Positions 35,554 to 43,055 of a stretch of 64,000 bases of DNA are shown here, in pieces. The notes beneath the pieces are model-generated. The model was not told where the DNA came from, made no database searches, and saw nothing but the letters and a program-made list of their open reading frames with translations. The position numbers were made by a program, and so were the translations under genes. Each line of letters opens with the position of its first letter. Position 1 is the first letter of the stretch. The DNA is from an uncultured Clostridia bacterium (GTDB taxonomy: Bacteria > Bacillota > Clostridia > Christensenellales > UBA3700), in NCBI GenBank assembly GCA_947646415.1, contig CANSGN010000001.1, positions 129,945-193,944 on the forward strand, given 5' to 3'.

Positions 35554-35811
35554 ATATATCATCATATCACAATATGTAGATATGAAAATATGAAATAGTA
35601 CCGATTTTTGCAATGTATTTAAACGTGTAGATATGCCGATTATTAAATAATTAATGTATAATCATATTGTCATATATTGATAAATGGACTTTTGAATATA
35701 TGATAATACCATCATTTATGAACAAATTGACATAAGTTGATATCTATCCTATCAACGTATGATAATATGCCGATATGCTCAAAAAATATAATATATTGTA
35801 TATGTTGCTTG
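35554..35811 (+). repeat. Non-coding AT-rich spacer with degenerate repeats and dyads
   Basis: No gene is seen. The words CATAT/ATATG/GATATG recur about a dozen times. ATATGCCGAT occurs twice (35632 and 35766), TATGATAATA twice (35699, 35758). A perfect dyad GTTGATA-N7-TATCAAC lies at 35736-35756. It may be a decayed palindromic repeat element or a multi-site operator region. Confidence 0.5.
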
Positions 35812-35848
35812 CCAAAAGTTAAATTGCTTGACTTTTGGTATTTTTTTT
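35812..35848 (+). terminator. Terminator whose right arm overlaps the ychF promoter
   Basis: 8-bp stem CCAAAAGT / ACTTTTGG, 11-nt loop, then TATTTTTTTT. The loop and right arm contain the TTGACT -35 box of the next promoter. Confidence 0.75.
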
Positions 35849-35856
35849 ATTATAAT
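35828..35856 (+). promoter_or_regulatory. Sigma-A promoter for ychF-argS
   Basis: TTGACT (35828-35833), 17 bp made largely of the terminator's U-tract, TATAAT (35851-35856). Confidence 0.75.
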
Positions 35857-35917
35857 TATTTGGTAAAAATAATTATTAGTTATCTGTAGTAAATATTGCG
35901 GATTTTAGGAGATAAAT

Positions 35918-37009
35918 ATGAAATTAGGTGTTGTAGGTTTACCTAACGTTGGCAAAAGTACATTGTTTAATGCAATAACCAAGGCTGGTGCTGAAAGTGC
36001 AAACTACCCTTTCTGCACTATCGAGCCAAATGTTGGTGTTGTTGCCGTGCCTGATAAAAGGCTTGATGCACTTGCTAAACTTTATAACAGCAAAAAAATT
36101 ACTCCCACCTATCTTGAGTTCGTAGATATTGCGGGATTGGTTAAAGGTGCATCCCGCGGCGAAGGATTGGGAAATAAGTTTTTGTCGCATATACGTGAGG
36201 TAGATGCAATAACCCATGTTGTAAGGTGCTTTGACGATGACAATATCACACATGTGGACGGAAACGTAAACCCGCTTAGAGATATAGAAACAATAAATTT
36301 GGAACTTATTTTTGCGGATATGGAGTCGGTAAGCAAAAGAATTGCCAAAGCACGCAGCAGTGCAAAGGGCGGGGATAAAAAATTTGTTGCCGAAGCTGAG
36401 TTTTTGGAGAAAATCTATGCTCATTTGGAAAGCGGAAAGCCTGTTCGCTCTATGCAGTTTGATGAGGAACAAGCAGTTGCCGTAAAAGAAATGTTTTTGC
36501 TTACGACAAAACCCGTTATTTATGTTGCAAACATTAGTGAGGGGGAAATCGGTACGGAAAATGACTATGTTAAGCAAGTTAAGGAATTTGCAAAAGGCGA
36601 CAATGCCGGCGTAGTTGTTTTATGCGCAAAGATAGAAGAAGACCTTGCATCCATAGACGATGAGGAAGAAAGAAATATGTTCGCGGAGGAATTGGGATTA
36701 TCCGAAAGCGGACTTGATATTTTGGTAACAGAGTGTTATTCGTTATTGGGATTAATCTCTTACCTTACTGCGGGCGAAAAGGAAACTCGTGCTTGGACAA
36801 TAGAAAAAGGCACAAAAGCTCCGCAAGCGGCAGGTAAAATACACAGTGACTTTGAGCGTGGTTTTATAAGAGCGGAAATCGTTGACTACAAAATTTTACT
36901 TGAGCTTGGCTCGTATACTATAGCAAAAGAAAAAGGCAAAGTAAGAAGCGAGGGCAAAGACTATGTCGTACAAGACGGCGATGTGGTGTTGTTCAGATTT
37001 AATGTTTAA
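35918..37009 (+). CDS. ychF: Redox-regulated ATPase/GTPase YchF (Obg family)
   Basis: 363-aa member of the YchF/OLA1 group, ribosome-associated and ATP-preferring. P loop GLPNVGKST (residues 7-15), the NYPFCTIEPNVG switch region, DIAGLVKGAS, a helical insert, and the C-terminal TGS domain (about 278-360) ending with QDGDVVLFRFNV. TAGGAG lies 9 nt before the ATG. It is followed after 10 bp by argS, probably in one transcript. Confidence 0.95.
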   Translation: MKLGVVGLPNVGKSTLFNAITKAGAESANYPFCTIEPNVGVVAVPDKRLDALAKLYNSKKITPTYLEFVDIAGLVKGASRGEGLGNKFLSHIREVDAITHVVRCFDDDNITHVDGNVNPLRDIETINLELIFADMESVSKRIAKARSSAKGGDKKFVAEAEFLEKIYAHLESGKPVRSMQFDEEQAVAVKEMFLLTTKPVIYVANISEGEIGTENDYVKQVKEFAKGDNAGVVVLCAKIEEDLASIDDEEERNMFAEELGLSESGLDILVTECYSLLGLISYLTAGEKETRAWTIEKGTKAPQAAGKIHSDFERGFIRAEIVDYKILLELGSYTIAKEKGKVRSEGKDYVVQDGDVVLFRFNV

Positions 37010-37019
37010 GGGGCATAAA

Positions 37020-38708
37020 ATGGATTATAAAGTTGAGATAGCAAAACTAATAAAAATAGATGATGTAAGCTTTGACGAAATTTTGTCGCTAGTTGTGGCG
37101 GCAAAAGATAGTGCTTTGGCGGATTTTGCTTTTCCTTGTTTTAAATTTGCAAAAACCCTACGAAAATCGCCTGTAATTATCGCAAATGAAATAGTATCAA
37201 GCATAGAAAAACCTGCTTTTATCGAGAGTATCGAAGCAGTAAACGGATATGTAAACTTCAAATTATCCAAACTAAATTTCGTTAAAGAGACTGTGGATAA
37301 GACATTGGCTTTAGGGGAAAGTTTTGGTAAGAGTACCGAGGGTGCAGGCAAAACAATTTGCATTGACTACTCTAGCATTAATATTGCAAAACCTTTTCAC
37401 ATGGGACATTTATCCACTACCGTTATCGGTGCGGCTTTGTACAGAATTTATAAAAAACTTGGATATTCGGTTGTAGGTATCAATCATTTGGGCGATTGGG
37501 GTACACAGTTTGGTAAGTTGATTGTTGCCTATAAAATGTGGGGAGATAAAGAGGATATAAACAATAGGGGCATAAACGCTCTGCTTGAAATTTACGTAAA
37601 ATTTCATAAAGAGGCGGAAAGCAACCCTGAGCTGAATGATACTGCGAGAAATTGGTTTAAAAAGATAGAAGACGGCGACAGTGAAGCAATGGAATTATTC
37701 CTTTGGTTTAAAGAGGTTACACTTCGCGATGTGCAAAAAATATATGACAGATTGGATGTGCATTTTGATAGCTACAACGGCGAAAGCTTTTATAATGACA
37801 AAATGCAACCTGTTATTGATGAGCTAGAGGCAAAAGGGCTTACCAAAATAAGCAATGGTGCTACAATCGTAGAGTTTGACCAAAGCGAAGATATGCCGCC
37901 GTGCCTTATAAAAAAAGCAGATGGAGCTACTTTGTATGCAACCCGTGATATGGCTGCGGCATTTTACAGGAAAAACACTTATGATTTTTATAAATCGCTT
38001 TATGTAGTGGCATACCAACAAAATTTGCATTTTAAACAGCTTTTTAAAGTTATTGAAATGATGGGCTATGATTGGGCAAAGGATATGATTCACGTTCCTT
38101 TTGGTATGGTAAGCATTGAGGGAGGAAAACTTTCCACCCGTGACGGCAATGTGGTATTTTTGGAAGATGTTTTGAACACCGCAAGGGACAAAGCACTTGA
38201 GATAATTAACGAAAAAAATCCCGATTTGGAAAATAAGCAGGATGTTGCTGAAATGGTCGGAACGGGAGCAGTTGTTTTTGGTGCATTGGTCGGTAGCCGT
38301 ATAAAAGATATTAGCTTTAGTTACGATAAAGTATTAAATTTTGAGGGAGAGACAGGCCCTTACGTACAATATACTTATGCAAGATGTTGTTCGCTTTTAA
38401 ACAAAATCGAAAGCAGTGGCAGTATCAATTATGATAATTTAACAAGTACGGAGAGCTATGAACTAATCAAATTGATAGATAAATACCCTGACATAGTTGA
38501 GGATGCGGGTGCAAAGTACGAGCCGTCTATCGTGACAAGGTATATTTATAATTTGGCTGTACAGTTTAATAAATTTTATTTGGAACAAAATATTTCCAAT
38601 TCAAACGAGCAGGACAAATGTGCACGTCTTGCAGTTGTAAAGATTGTACAAAATATTATAAAAGACGGCATGTCATTGCTTGGCATAAAGTGTCCTACAA
38701 AAATGTAA
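37020..38708 (+). CDS. argS: Arginyl-tRNA synthetase
   Basis: 562-aa class I synthetase charging tRNA-Arg. N-terminal ADD1 domain (residues 1-85), then the HIGH-type motif HMGH in KPFHMGHLS, NHLGDWGTQFGKL, SIEGGKLSTRDGNVV (KMSKS replaced by the KLSTR form common in ArgS), and a DALR anticodon-binding domain ending in GIKCPTKM. The start at 37020 follows AAGGGG; longer in-frame readings run into the end of ychF and lack a ribosome site. Confidence 0.95.
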   Translation: MDYKVEIAKLIKIDDVSFDEILSLVVAAKDSALADFAFPCFKFAKTLRKSPVIIANEIVSSIEKPAFIESIEAVNGYVNFKLSKLNFVKETVDKTLALGESFGKSTEGAGKTICIDYSSINIAKPFHMGHLSTTVIGAALYRIYKKLGYSVVGINHLGDWGTQFGKLIVAYKMWGDKEDINNRGINALLEIYVKFHKEAESNPELNDTARNWFKKIEDGDSEAMELFLWFKEVTLRDVQKIYDRLDVHFDSYNGESFYNDKMQPVIDELEAKGLTKISNGATIVEFDQSEDMPPCLIKKADGATLYATRDMAAAFYRKNTYDFYKSLYVVAYQQNLHFKQLFKVIEMMGYDWAKDMIHVPFGMVSIEGGKLSTRDGNVVFLEDVLNTARDKALEIINEKNPDLENKQDVAEMVGTGAVVFGALVGSRIKDISFSYDKVLNFEGETGPYVQYTYARCCSLLNKIESSGSINYDNLTSTESYELIKLIDKYPDIVEDAGAKYEPSIVTRYIYNLAVQFNKFYLEQNISNSNEQDKCARLAVVKIVQNIIKDGMSLLGIKCPTKM

Positions 38709-38716
38709 AAATTGTT

Positions 38717-38749
38717 TGTACCGTAAGCTTATTTACGGTACAATTTTTA
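38717..38749 (+). terminator. Terminator after argS
   Basis: Perfect 11-bp stem TTGTACCGTAA / TTACGGTACAA, 6-nt loop, then TTTTT. Confidence 0.88.
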
Positions 38750-38810
38750 TCGGTATTATTTTACTTATATCAATATTAAGATTTCATTATATTGAAATTT
38801 TTGTAATTAA

Positions 38811-38839
38811 TTGCAAAAAAAATTGTTTTGTTGTATAAT
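38811..38839 (+). promoter_or_regulatory. Sigma-A promoter for the CofE-like gene
   Basis: TTGCAA (38811-38816), 17 bp, TATAAT (38834-38839). Confidence 0.75.
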
Positions 38840-38872
38840 ATGAGAGGTCAAGGAAAACAGGAGGTTTTTGTT

Positions 38873-40051
38873 ATGAAAACTATTGGTACAATTTCAAGAG
38901 GTATTAAAGCACCTATTATTAAAAAAGGCGACAATTTGGTTGACATCGTTGTTGACAGCGTACTTGCAGCAAGCGAGGAAGGCAAATTTGAATTGCAAGA
39001 TAAGGATGTTGTTGCAATGACCGAGGCTATTGTTGCAAGAGCACAAGGTAACTATGCAACGCTTGAGCAAATTGCCAAAGATGTAAGACGCAAAACCGGT
39101 GGCGGTACTGTCGGTTTGGTATTCCCTATTATGTCAAGAAACAGATTTTCTATGATTTTAAAGGGTATTGCAATGGGTGTTGACAAATTGATTATTCAAT
39201 TATCTTATCCAAGTGACGAGGTAGGAAACCCACTTATCCCAATGGATATTATCGACGAAAAAGGCGTAAATCCTTATACTGACGTGTTTACTGAAGAGCA
39301 ATACTATGCTACTTTTGGTAAAATTCTTCATCCTTTTACAGGTCTTGATTATATTGAACTTTATAAGAGCTTTGGCGGCGATAATTGCGAAATTATTCTT
39401 GCAAACAATCCAAAGGAAATTTTGAAATATACCGATAAAGTTATCAATGCAGATATTCATACAAGAAACCGCACAAAACGCATTTTAAAGGAAGCAGGTG
39501 CTAAAGTTTGCTTGAATTTGACTGATATCATGAACGAAAGTGTTGACGGCAGCGGTTACAATCAATATGGTTTGTATGGTAGCAACTTGGCAACAGATAA
39601 CTCTGTTAAATTGTTCCCTCGCGACGGACAAAAATTGGTTGATGCTATTGCCGAAAAATTAAAAAACATTACAGGTAAAAATATCGAAGTTATGATTTAC
39701 GGCGACGGTGCGTTTAAAGACCCTGTAGGCGGAATTTGGGAACTTGCAGACCCTGTTGTATCTCCGGCATATACAAAAGGCTTGGAAGGTACTCCTAACG
39801 AATTGAAACTTAAATATCTAGCAGACAATGCTATTGGCGATTTGTCTGGAGAAGAGGCTAAAAAAGCTATGAAAGCGCTAATAAAGGAGAAAAAGGCAAA
39901 CCTAGTTGCAGACCAATCGTCTCAAGGTACAACTCCAAGAAGACTTACCGATTTGCTTGGCAGCCTTTGTGATTTGACTTCCGGTAGCGGCGATAAAGGT
40001 ACTCCAATCATTTTAATTCAAAATTACTTTACAAACTATAGTATTGACTAA
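38873..40051 (+). CDS. CofE-like (coenzyme F420-0:L-glutamate ligase family) protein
   Basis: 392 aa. Resembles the F420 ligase fold (PF01996) that adds glutamates to F420-0 in archaea and actinobacteria: early GTISRGIKAPIIKKGD, an RNRFSMILKGIAMG stretch, NIEVMIYGDGAFKDPVGGIWELADP and a C-terminal DQSSQGTTPRRLTDLLGSLCDLTSGSGDKGTP block. Clostridia are not known to make F420 and no other F420 gene is here, so the substrate is likely something else. The start at 38873 has AGGAGG 8 nt upstream; a longer reading is not supported. Monocistronic. Confidence 0.75.
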   Translation: MKTIGTISRGIKAPIIKKGDNLVDIVVDSVLAASEEGKFELQDKDVVAMTEAIVARAQGNYATLEQIAKDVRRKTGGGTVGLVFPIMSRNRFSMILKGIAMGVDKLIIQLSYPSDEVGNPLIPMDIIDEKGVNPYTDVFTEEQYYATFGKILHPFTGLDYIELYKSFGGDNCEIILANNPKEILKYTDKVINADIHTRNRTKRILKEAGAKVCLNLTDIMNESVDGSGYNQYGLYGSNLATDNSVKLFPRDGQKLVDAIAEKLKNITGKNIEVMIYGDGAFKDPVGGIWELADPVVSPAYTKGLEGTPNELKLKYLADNAIGDLSGEEAKKAMKALIKEKKANLVADQSSQGTTPRRLTDLLGSLCDLTSGSGDKGTPIILIQNYFTNYSID

Positions 40052-40086
40052 TTAAATAATTGCTAAATTTTTATATTATAGTATAA

Positions 40087-40111
40087 AAAGGACAGCGTTT
40101 CGCTGTCCTTT
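40087..40111 (+). terminator. Terminator after the CofE-like gene
   Basis: Perfect 11-bp stem AAAGGACAGCG / CGCTGTCCTTT with a TTT loop; weak U tract. Confidence 0.75.
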
Positions 40112-40153
40112 AGTTATTAAAAAATGTATTTAAGTTATGCGCTTAAAAATAAT

Positions 40154-40189
40154 AAAAACAACGATTGATGTTTTTCAATCGTTGTTTTT
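40154..40189 (-). terminator. Bidirectional terminator at the end of the LRR lipoprotein gene
   Basis: Perfect 15-bp stem AAAAACAACGATTGA / TCAATCGTTGTTTTT with a 6-nt loop; usable from both sides. Confidence 0.9.
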
Positions 40190-40198
40190 GAATTTTAT

Positions 40199-41644
40199 TT
40201 AATTGACAACAAGGTCACCATATTCCTCTAGTTCGCCATCGGTACAAATTACTTTGTATTCATAAACGGCATTGTTCCAGCAATAATCTTTTGCTATACG
40301 ATTTGTCCACTCATATTTTGTTCCTTGAAAATTAATTGTGTCAAGATATACGCAAGATTCAAAAGCAGACTTGCCAATATAACCTAAGTTATTTGATATA
40401 AATATACTTGCAAGGTCAAGGCAATAAGAAAAAGCATTATTGCTTATATAATTAACATTATTAAAAATGGCAGTGGTGATTTCTTTGCAATTCATAAATG
40501 CGCCATATCCAATATCTGTTACTTTATTAAGGTCTAAACTAGTAAGTCCGTTACAATTACTAAATGCACATGCACCAATATCTGTTACACTGTCGGAAAA
40601 AGTAACACTTGTTAGGCTATTGCAGCCATTAAATGCATAATTTCCTATTTTGGTTACATTGTCGGGTATTACTAATTCAGTAATTTTTTCGCCGTTTAAA
40701 ATTAAATTGTCAGCTATTGTTAGTGGGTTTGAATCAATTTCAGTAAAAAATATATCGCACCAAGCTGCAATGTCAGATATATGAACCTCTTTTAAATTAT
40801 CGCAATTCATAAATGCTGAGTCTTCTATTTTTGTTACACTGTTGCCGATAGTTATGCTTGTTAAACTGTGGCAACTTGCAAATGCTCTTTTCCCAATATA
40901 TGTTACACTATTTGGAATTACAATGTTTGTAAGATTACCACAATTATGAAAGGCGTATGAATTTATATTTTTAATGCTATCGCCAATAGTTACACTAGTT
41001 ATTTTGTATTCTCCATCAAATAAATGTTGATAAATTTCTGTACCGCCATTTATTATAACAGTGGTTAAACTTTCTTTTGGAATTAAATATAGCTTATCTG
41101 CAGAAAGTGTTACACTTTGTATTTTATTGCAACCATAAAATGCATTGTTTTCTATACTTGTCAATTCATTTGTAATTATCAAACTTGTTAAGTTCTTACA
41201 ATATTCAAAAGCTTGATGGTCAATATAGACCACATTATTTGGTATTGTTACACTCGTTAGATTGCTGCAATAGCCAAATGCTAACCTTGAAATAGTAATT
41301 ATACTGTCAGGTATTGTAATGCTTGTTATACTATCGCAATTATAAAAAACATCGTTTCCTATTTCAATTACAGGTTTATTGTTGCATGTTGACGGTATTA
41401 TTATTTCTGTTTCGGTTGTTAAATTGGCCTTAGTAAGAATATAGCCGTCAGTTGATTCGGTAAACTCAAATGCTCCGATAGTAACTATATTTTTTTGATT
41501 GTTACCACCATTATTGTCGCTGCCATTGTTTCCGTCATTGCCGTCACTGTTATCGTTGTCACCAGAACAAGCAATCAAAGCCAAAGACATAAAGCAAGCA
41601 AGTAAAACTACCAAAACTACAAGTAATATCTTTGATTTTTTCAT
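40199..41644 (-). CDS. BspA-like leucine-rich-repeat lipoprotein (phase-variable candidate)
   Basis: 481-aa surface lipoprotein. Lipobox LIAC with Cys26, an Asn/Gly/Asp linker (27-52), then about 13 LRR_5 (BspA/TpLRR) repeats of the form NAF-x2-C-x2-LTSVTIP-x-SVT-x-IG. Such proteins in gut and oral bacteria bind host or bacterial surfaces. AAGGAG lies 8-9 nt before the ATG. The only consensus promoter upstream sits in a 119-bp segment bounded by inverted recombination-like sites and currently points at this gene (ON). Readthrough from the recombinase gene upstream is also possible because no minus-strand terminator separates them. Confidence 0.87.
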   Translation of the reverse strand: MKKSKILLVVLVVLLACFMSLALIACSGDNDNSDGNDGNNGSDNNGGNNQKNIVTIGAFEFTESTDGYILTKANLTTETEIIIPSTCNNKPVIEIGNDVFYNCDSITSITIPDSIITISRLAFGYCSNLTSVTIPNNVVYIDHQAFEYCKNLTSLIITNELTSIENNAFYGCNKIQSVTLSADKLYLIPKESLTTVIINGGTEIYQHLFDGEYKITSVTIGDSIKNINSYAFHNCGNLTNIVIPNSVTYIGKRAFASCHSLTSITIGNSVTKIEDSAFMNCDNLKEVHISDIAAWCDIFFTEIDSNPLTIADNLILNGEKITELVIPDNVTKIGNYAFNGCNSLTSVTFSDSVTDIGACAFSNCNGLTSLDLNKVTDIGYGAFMNCKEITTAIFNNVNYISNNAFSYCLDLASIFISNNLGYIGKSAFESCVYLDTINFQGTKYEWTNRIAKDYCWNNAVYEYKVICTDGELEEYGDLVVN

Positions 41645-41697
41645 TCCTTTAACTCCTTAAATATTTAATATTTTTATGAACAAATCATAAACAATTA

Positions 41698-41724
41698 GTT
41701 CATCAAATATTATGATTGATGAAC
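41698..41724 (+). repeat. Candidate recombination site L of invertible promoter 2 (gene-proximal)
   Basis: 27-bp site: arm GTTCATCAA, spacer ATATTATGA, arm TTGATGAAC. Arms are perfect inverted repeats. The site matches the reverse complement of site R in 26 of 27 positions. Directly repeated short flanks (CAATTA before, ATTTT after) accompany both sites. Confidence 0.75.
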
Positions 41725-41737
41725 ATTTTATATTATT

Positions 41738-41766
41738 AATATATCAAATTTATAAAATAATGTCAA
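41738..41766 (-). promoter_or_regulatory. Promoter inside invertible segment 2, pointing at the LRR gene (ON)
   Basis: Minus strand TTGACA (41766-41761), 17 bp, TATATT (41743-41738). The -10 box is 13 bp from site L, the same distance as in switch 1. The mRNA would start near 41731, run through site L, and reach the ribosome site. Confidence 0.75.
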
Positions 41767-41843
41767 TAAAAATGCTATTTATATATCAATTTTTCTAACT
41801 TAACGCTTTTTTATAAACATAATGGTCTTAACTCTTGCAATTA

Positions 41844-41870
41844 GTTCATCAATCATAATAATTGATGAAC
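41844..41870 (-). repeat. Candidate recombination site R of invertible promoter 2
   Basis: 27-bp site: arm GTTCATCAA, spacer TCATAATAA, arm TTGATGAAC; its central 7 bp (CATAATA) are the exact reverse complement of those in site L. On the plus strand the arms form a hairpin followed by a long T-rich run (41872-41890), so it can double as a plus-strand terminator shielding the recombinase gene. Confidence 0.75.
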
Positions 41871-41897
41871 ATTTTTTGTTTTTGTTTTTTTATATTT

Positions 41898-42824
41898 TTA
41901 TAGCAATTTTCCCAATTTGTCCATCATATTTGCTTTGTGCTCCCAAAGGGAATGGGCGTAACGATTTAATGTTATAGTTGTGTTTTTGTGTCCCAAAATT
42001 TCGGACAATGATTTTACATCCATACCACACTCTAACGCTCTTGTTGCAAAAGTATGTCTTAATGCGTGAAAGCCTTTATGTTGAATATTTAATTTTTTAA
42101 GTAACAGCTCGAAAGTTCGTTGGTAACTTCTTACAAGTATTGGTTTGTTATTGTGCGAAATAACATATTTGCTTTGGGTGTTTTTTCTTAATTGTTTTAA
42201 CAAATTAATTAATGGTTTTGAAAGTGGTATTTGTCTTGTTGAATTTTGCGTTTTTGGGGTGTCGATTATAACACAGTGTTTGCTATTAATATAACCATCA
42301 TGGCACGATTTTGTAACAGATAATGTGTTTTTTGCAAAATCAATATCATTCCAAGTAAGTGCAAGCAGTTCCCCAATGCGAAGTCCTGTATAAAGGCAAA
42401 GTATAATCCCTTTGAGTTTTTGGCGGTGGCTATTGGCAATATGTTTTTCTATCTTTTTCTGTTCGCAAATTGTAAAACATACTATTTGTTTTTCAACAAG
42501 TTTTGGGCGTTTTATCTTGTCAGCGTTGTAGTCAGTAACTAATCCCAAAATATGAGCTTTTTTAAGTGAGCTTTGAATGATAGAAACAATGCCATTGATA
42601 TAATTTGATGATAAACCTTTGTTTGTTCGTTTGTTTCCGTTTTGCGAAAGATTGCTGATAAACTTTTGCAGTATTATAGGGGATAAATCTTCTATATTGT
42701 AATCGCCTAAATGTGGCAAGATATGCAAAGATATAATGTTTTTGTAACGCTCAAAAGTTCGTTGTTTGTTTGAAATTTTAATGAAATTATTTAGCCATTC
42801 TTCTAGCCAATTTTTGTATGTCAT
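41898..42824 (-). CDS. Tyrosine recombinase (integrase/invertase type)
   Basis: 308-aa site-specific recombinase. Core-binding SAM-like domain at residues 2-105 and catalytic domain at 115-300 with every active residue: Arg149 (TGLRIGE), Lys191, His253-x2-Arg256, His279 (LGHKN) and Tyr289 (NRYAHS). No AP2-like arm-binding domain precedes the core, unlike most phage and ICE integrases, which fits an invertase with simple sites. AAGGAG (minus strand) lies 8 nt before the ATG at 42824; a longer frame to 42872 has no ribosome site. Its 3' end is 27 bp from site R. No excisionase or cargo genes flank it. Confidence 0.9.
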   Translation of the reverse strand: MTYKNWLEEWLNNFIKISNKQRTFERYKNIISLHILPHLGDYNIEDLSPIILQKFISNLSQNGNKRTNKGLSSNYINGIVSIIQSSLKKAHILGLVTDYNADKIKRPKLVEKQIVCFTICEQKKIEKHIANSHRQKLKGIILCLYTGLRIGELLALTWNDIDFAKNTLSVTKSCHDGYINSKHCVIIDTPKTQNSTRQIPLSKPLINLLKQLRKNTQSKYVISHNNKPILVRSYQRTFELLLKKLNIQHKGFHALRHTFATRALECGMDVKSLSEILGHKNTTITLNRYAHSLWEHKANMMDKLGKLL

Positions 42825-42842
42825 AATCAGTCTCCTTACGTT

Positions 42843-42859
42843 ATATTCTACTAGAATAT
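42843..42859 (-). promoter_or_regulatory. Palindrome over the recombinase promoter
   Basis: Perfect 8-bp dyad ATATTCTA-C-TAGAATAT. The likely minus-strand promoter (TTGCAA, 16 bp, TAGAAT) runs through it, so it is a candidate operator that limits recombinase expression. Confidence 0.5.
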
Positions 42860-42996
42860 TTAAAGTTTGCAATAAAAAATGATAGTATAGTTTTAGCTAA
42901 GTTTTGATAAAAAGAATGCAAATTAATATTTCGTAGTCTATCTTGTTTGATACAAATTAAAGAATGAGTATTTTTTTTAAAAATTACATTAAAATC

Positions 42997-43025
42997 TTGT
43001 ATATTTTTGTTTAATGTGTTAAAAT
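42997..43025 (+). promoter_or_regulatory. Promoter for the acetolactate synthase gene
   Basis: TTGTAT (42997-43002), 17 bp, TAAAAT (43020-43025). Confidence 0.6.
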
Positions 43026-43055
43026 AACTTTAATAAAATAATTAGTGGTGTTGTT

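Noticed and set aside
35939-36577. 212-aa open frame opposite ychF
   Set aside because: Lies entirely within the coding sequence of a clear YchF, no ribosome site, composition typical of an antisense shadow.
41692-41875. Reading the 27-bp dyads of switch 2 as ordinary terminators only
   Set aside because: Site R does have a T tract on the plus strand, but site L does not have a proper one and no plus-strand gene ends here; exact inversion of the spacers and the enclosed promoter are better explained by recombination.
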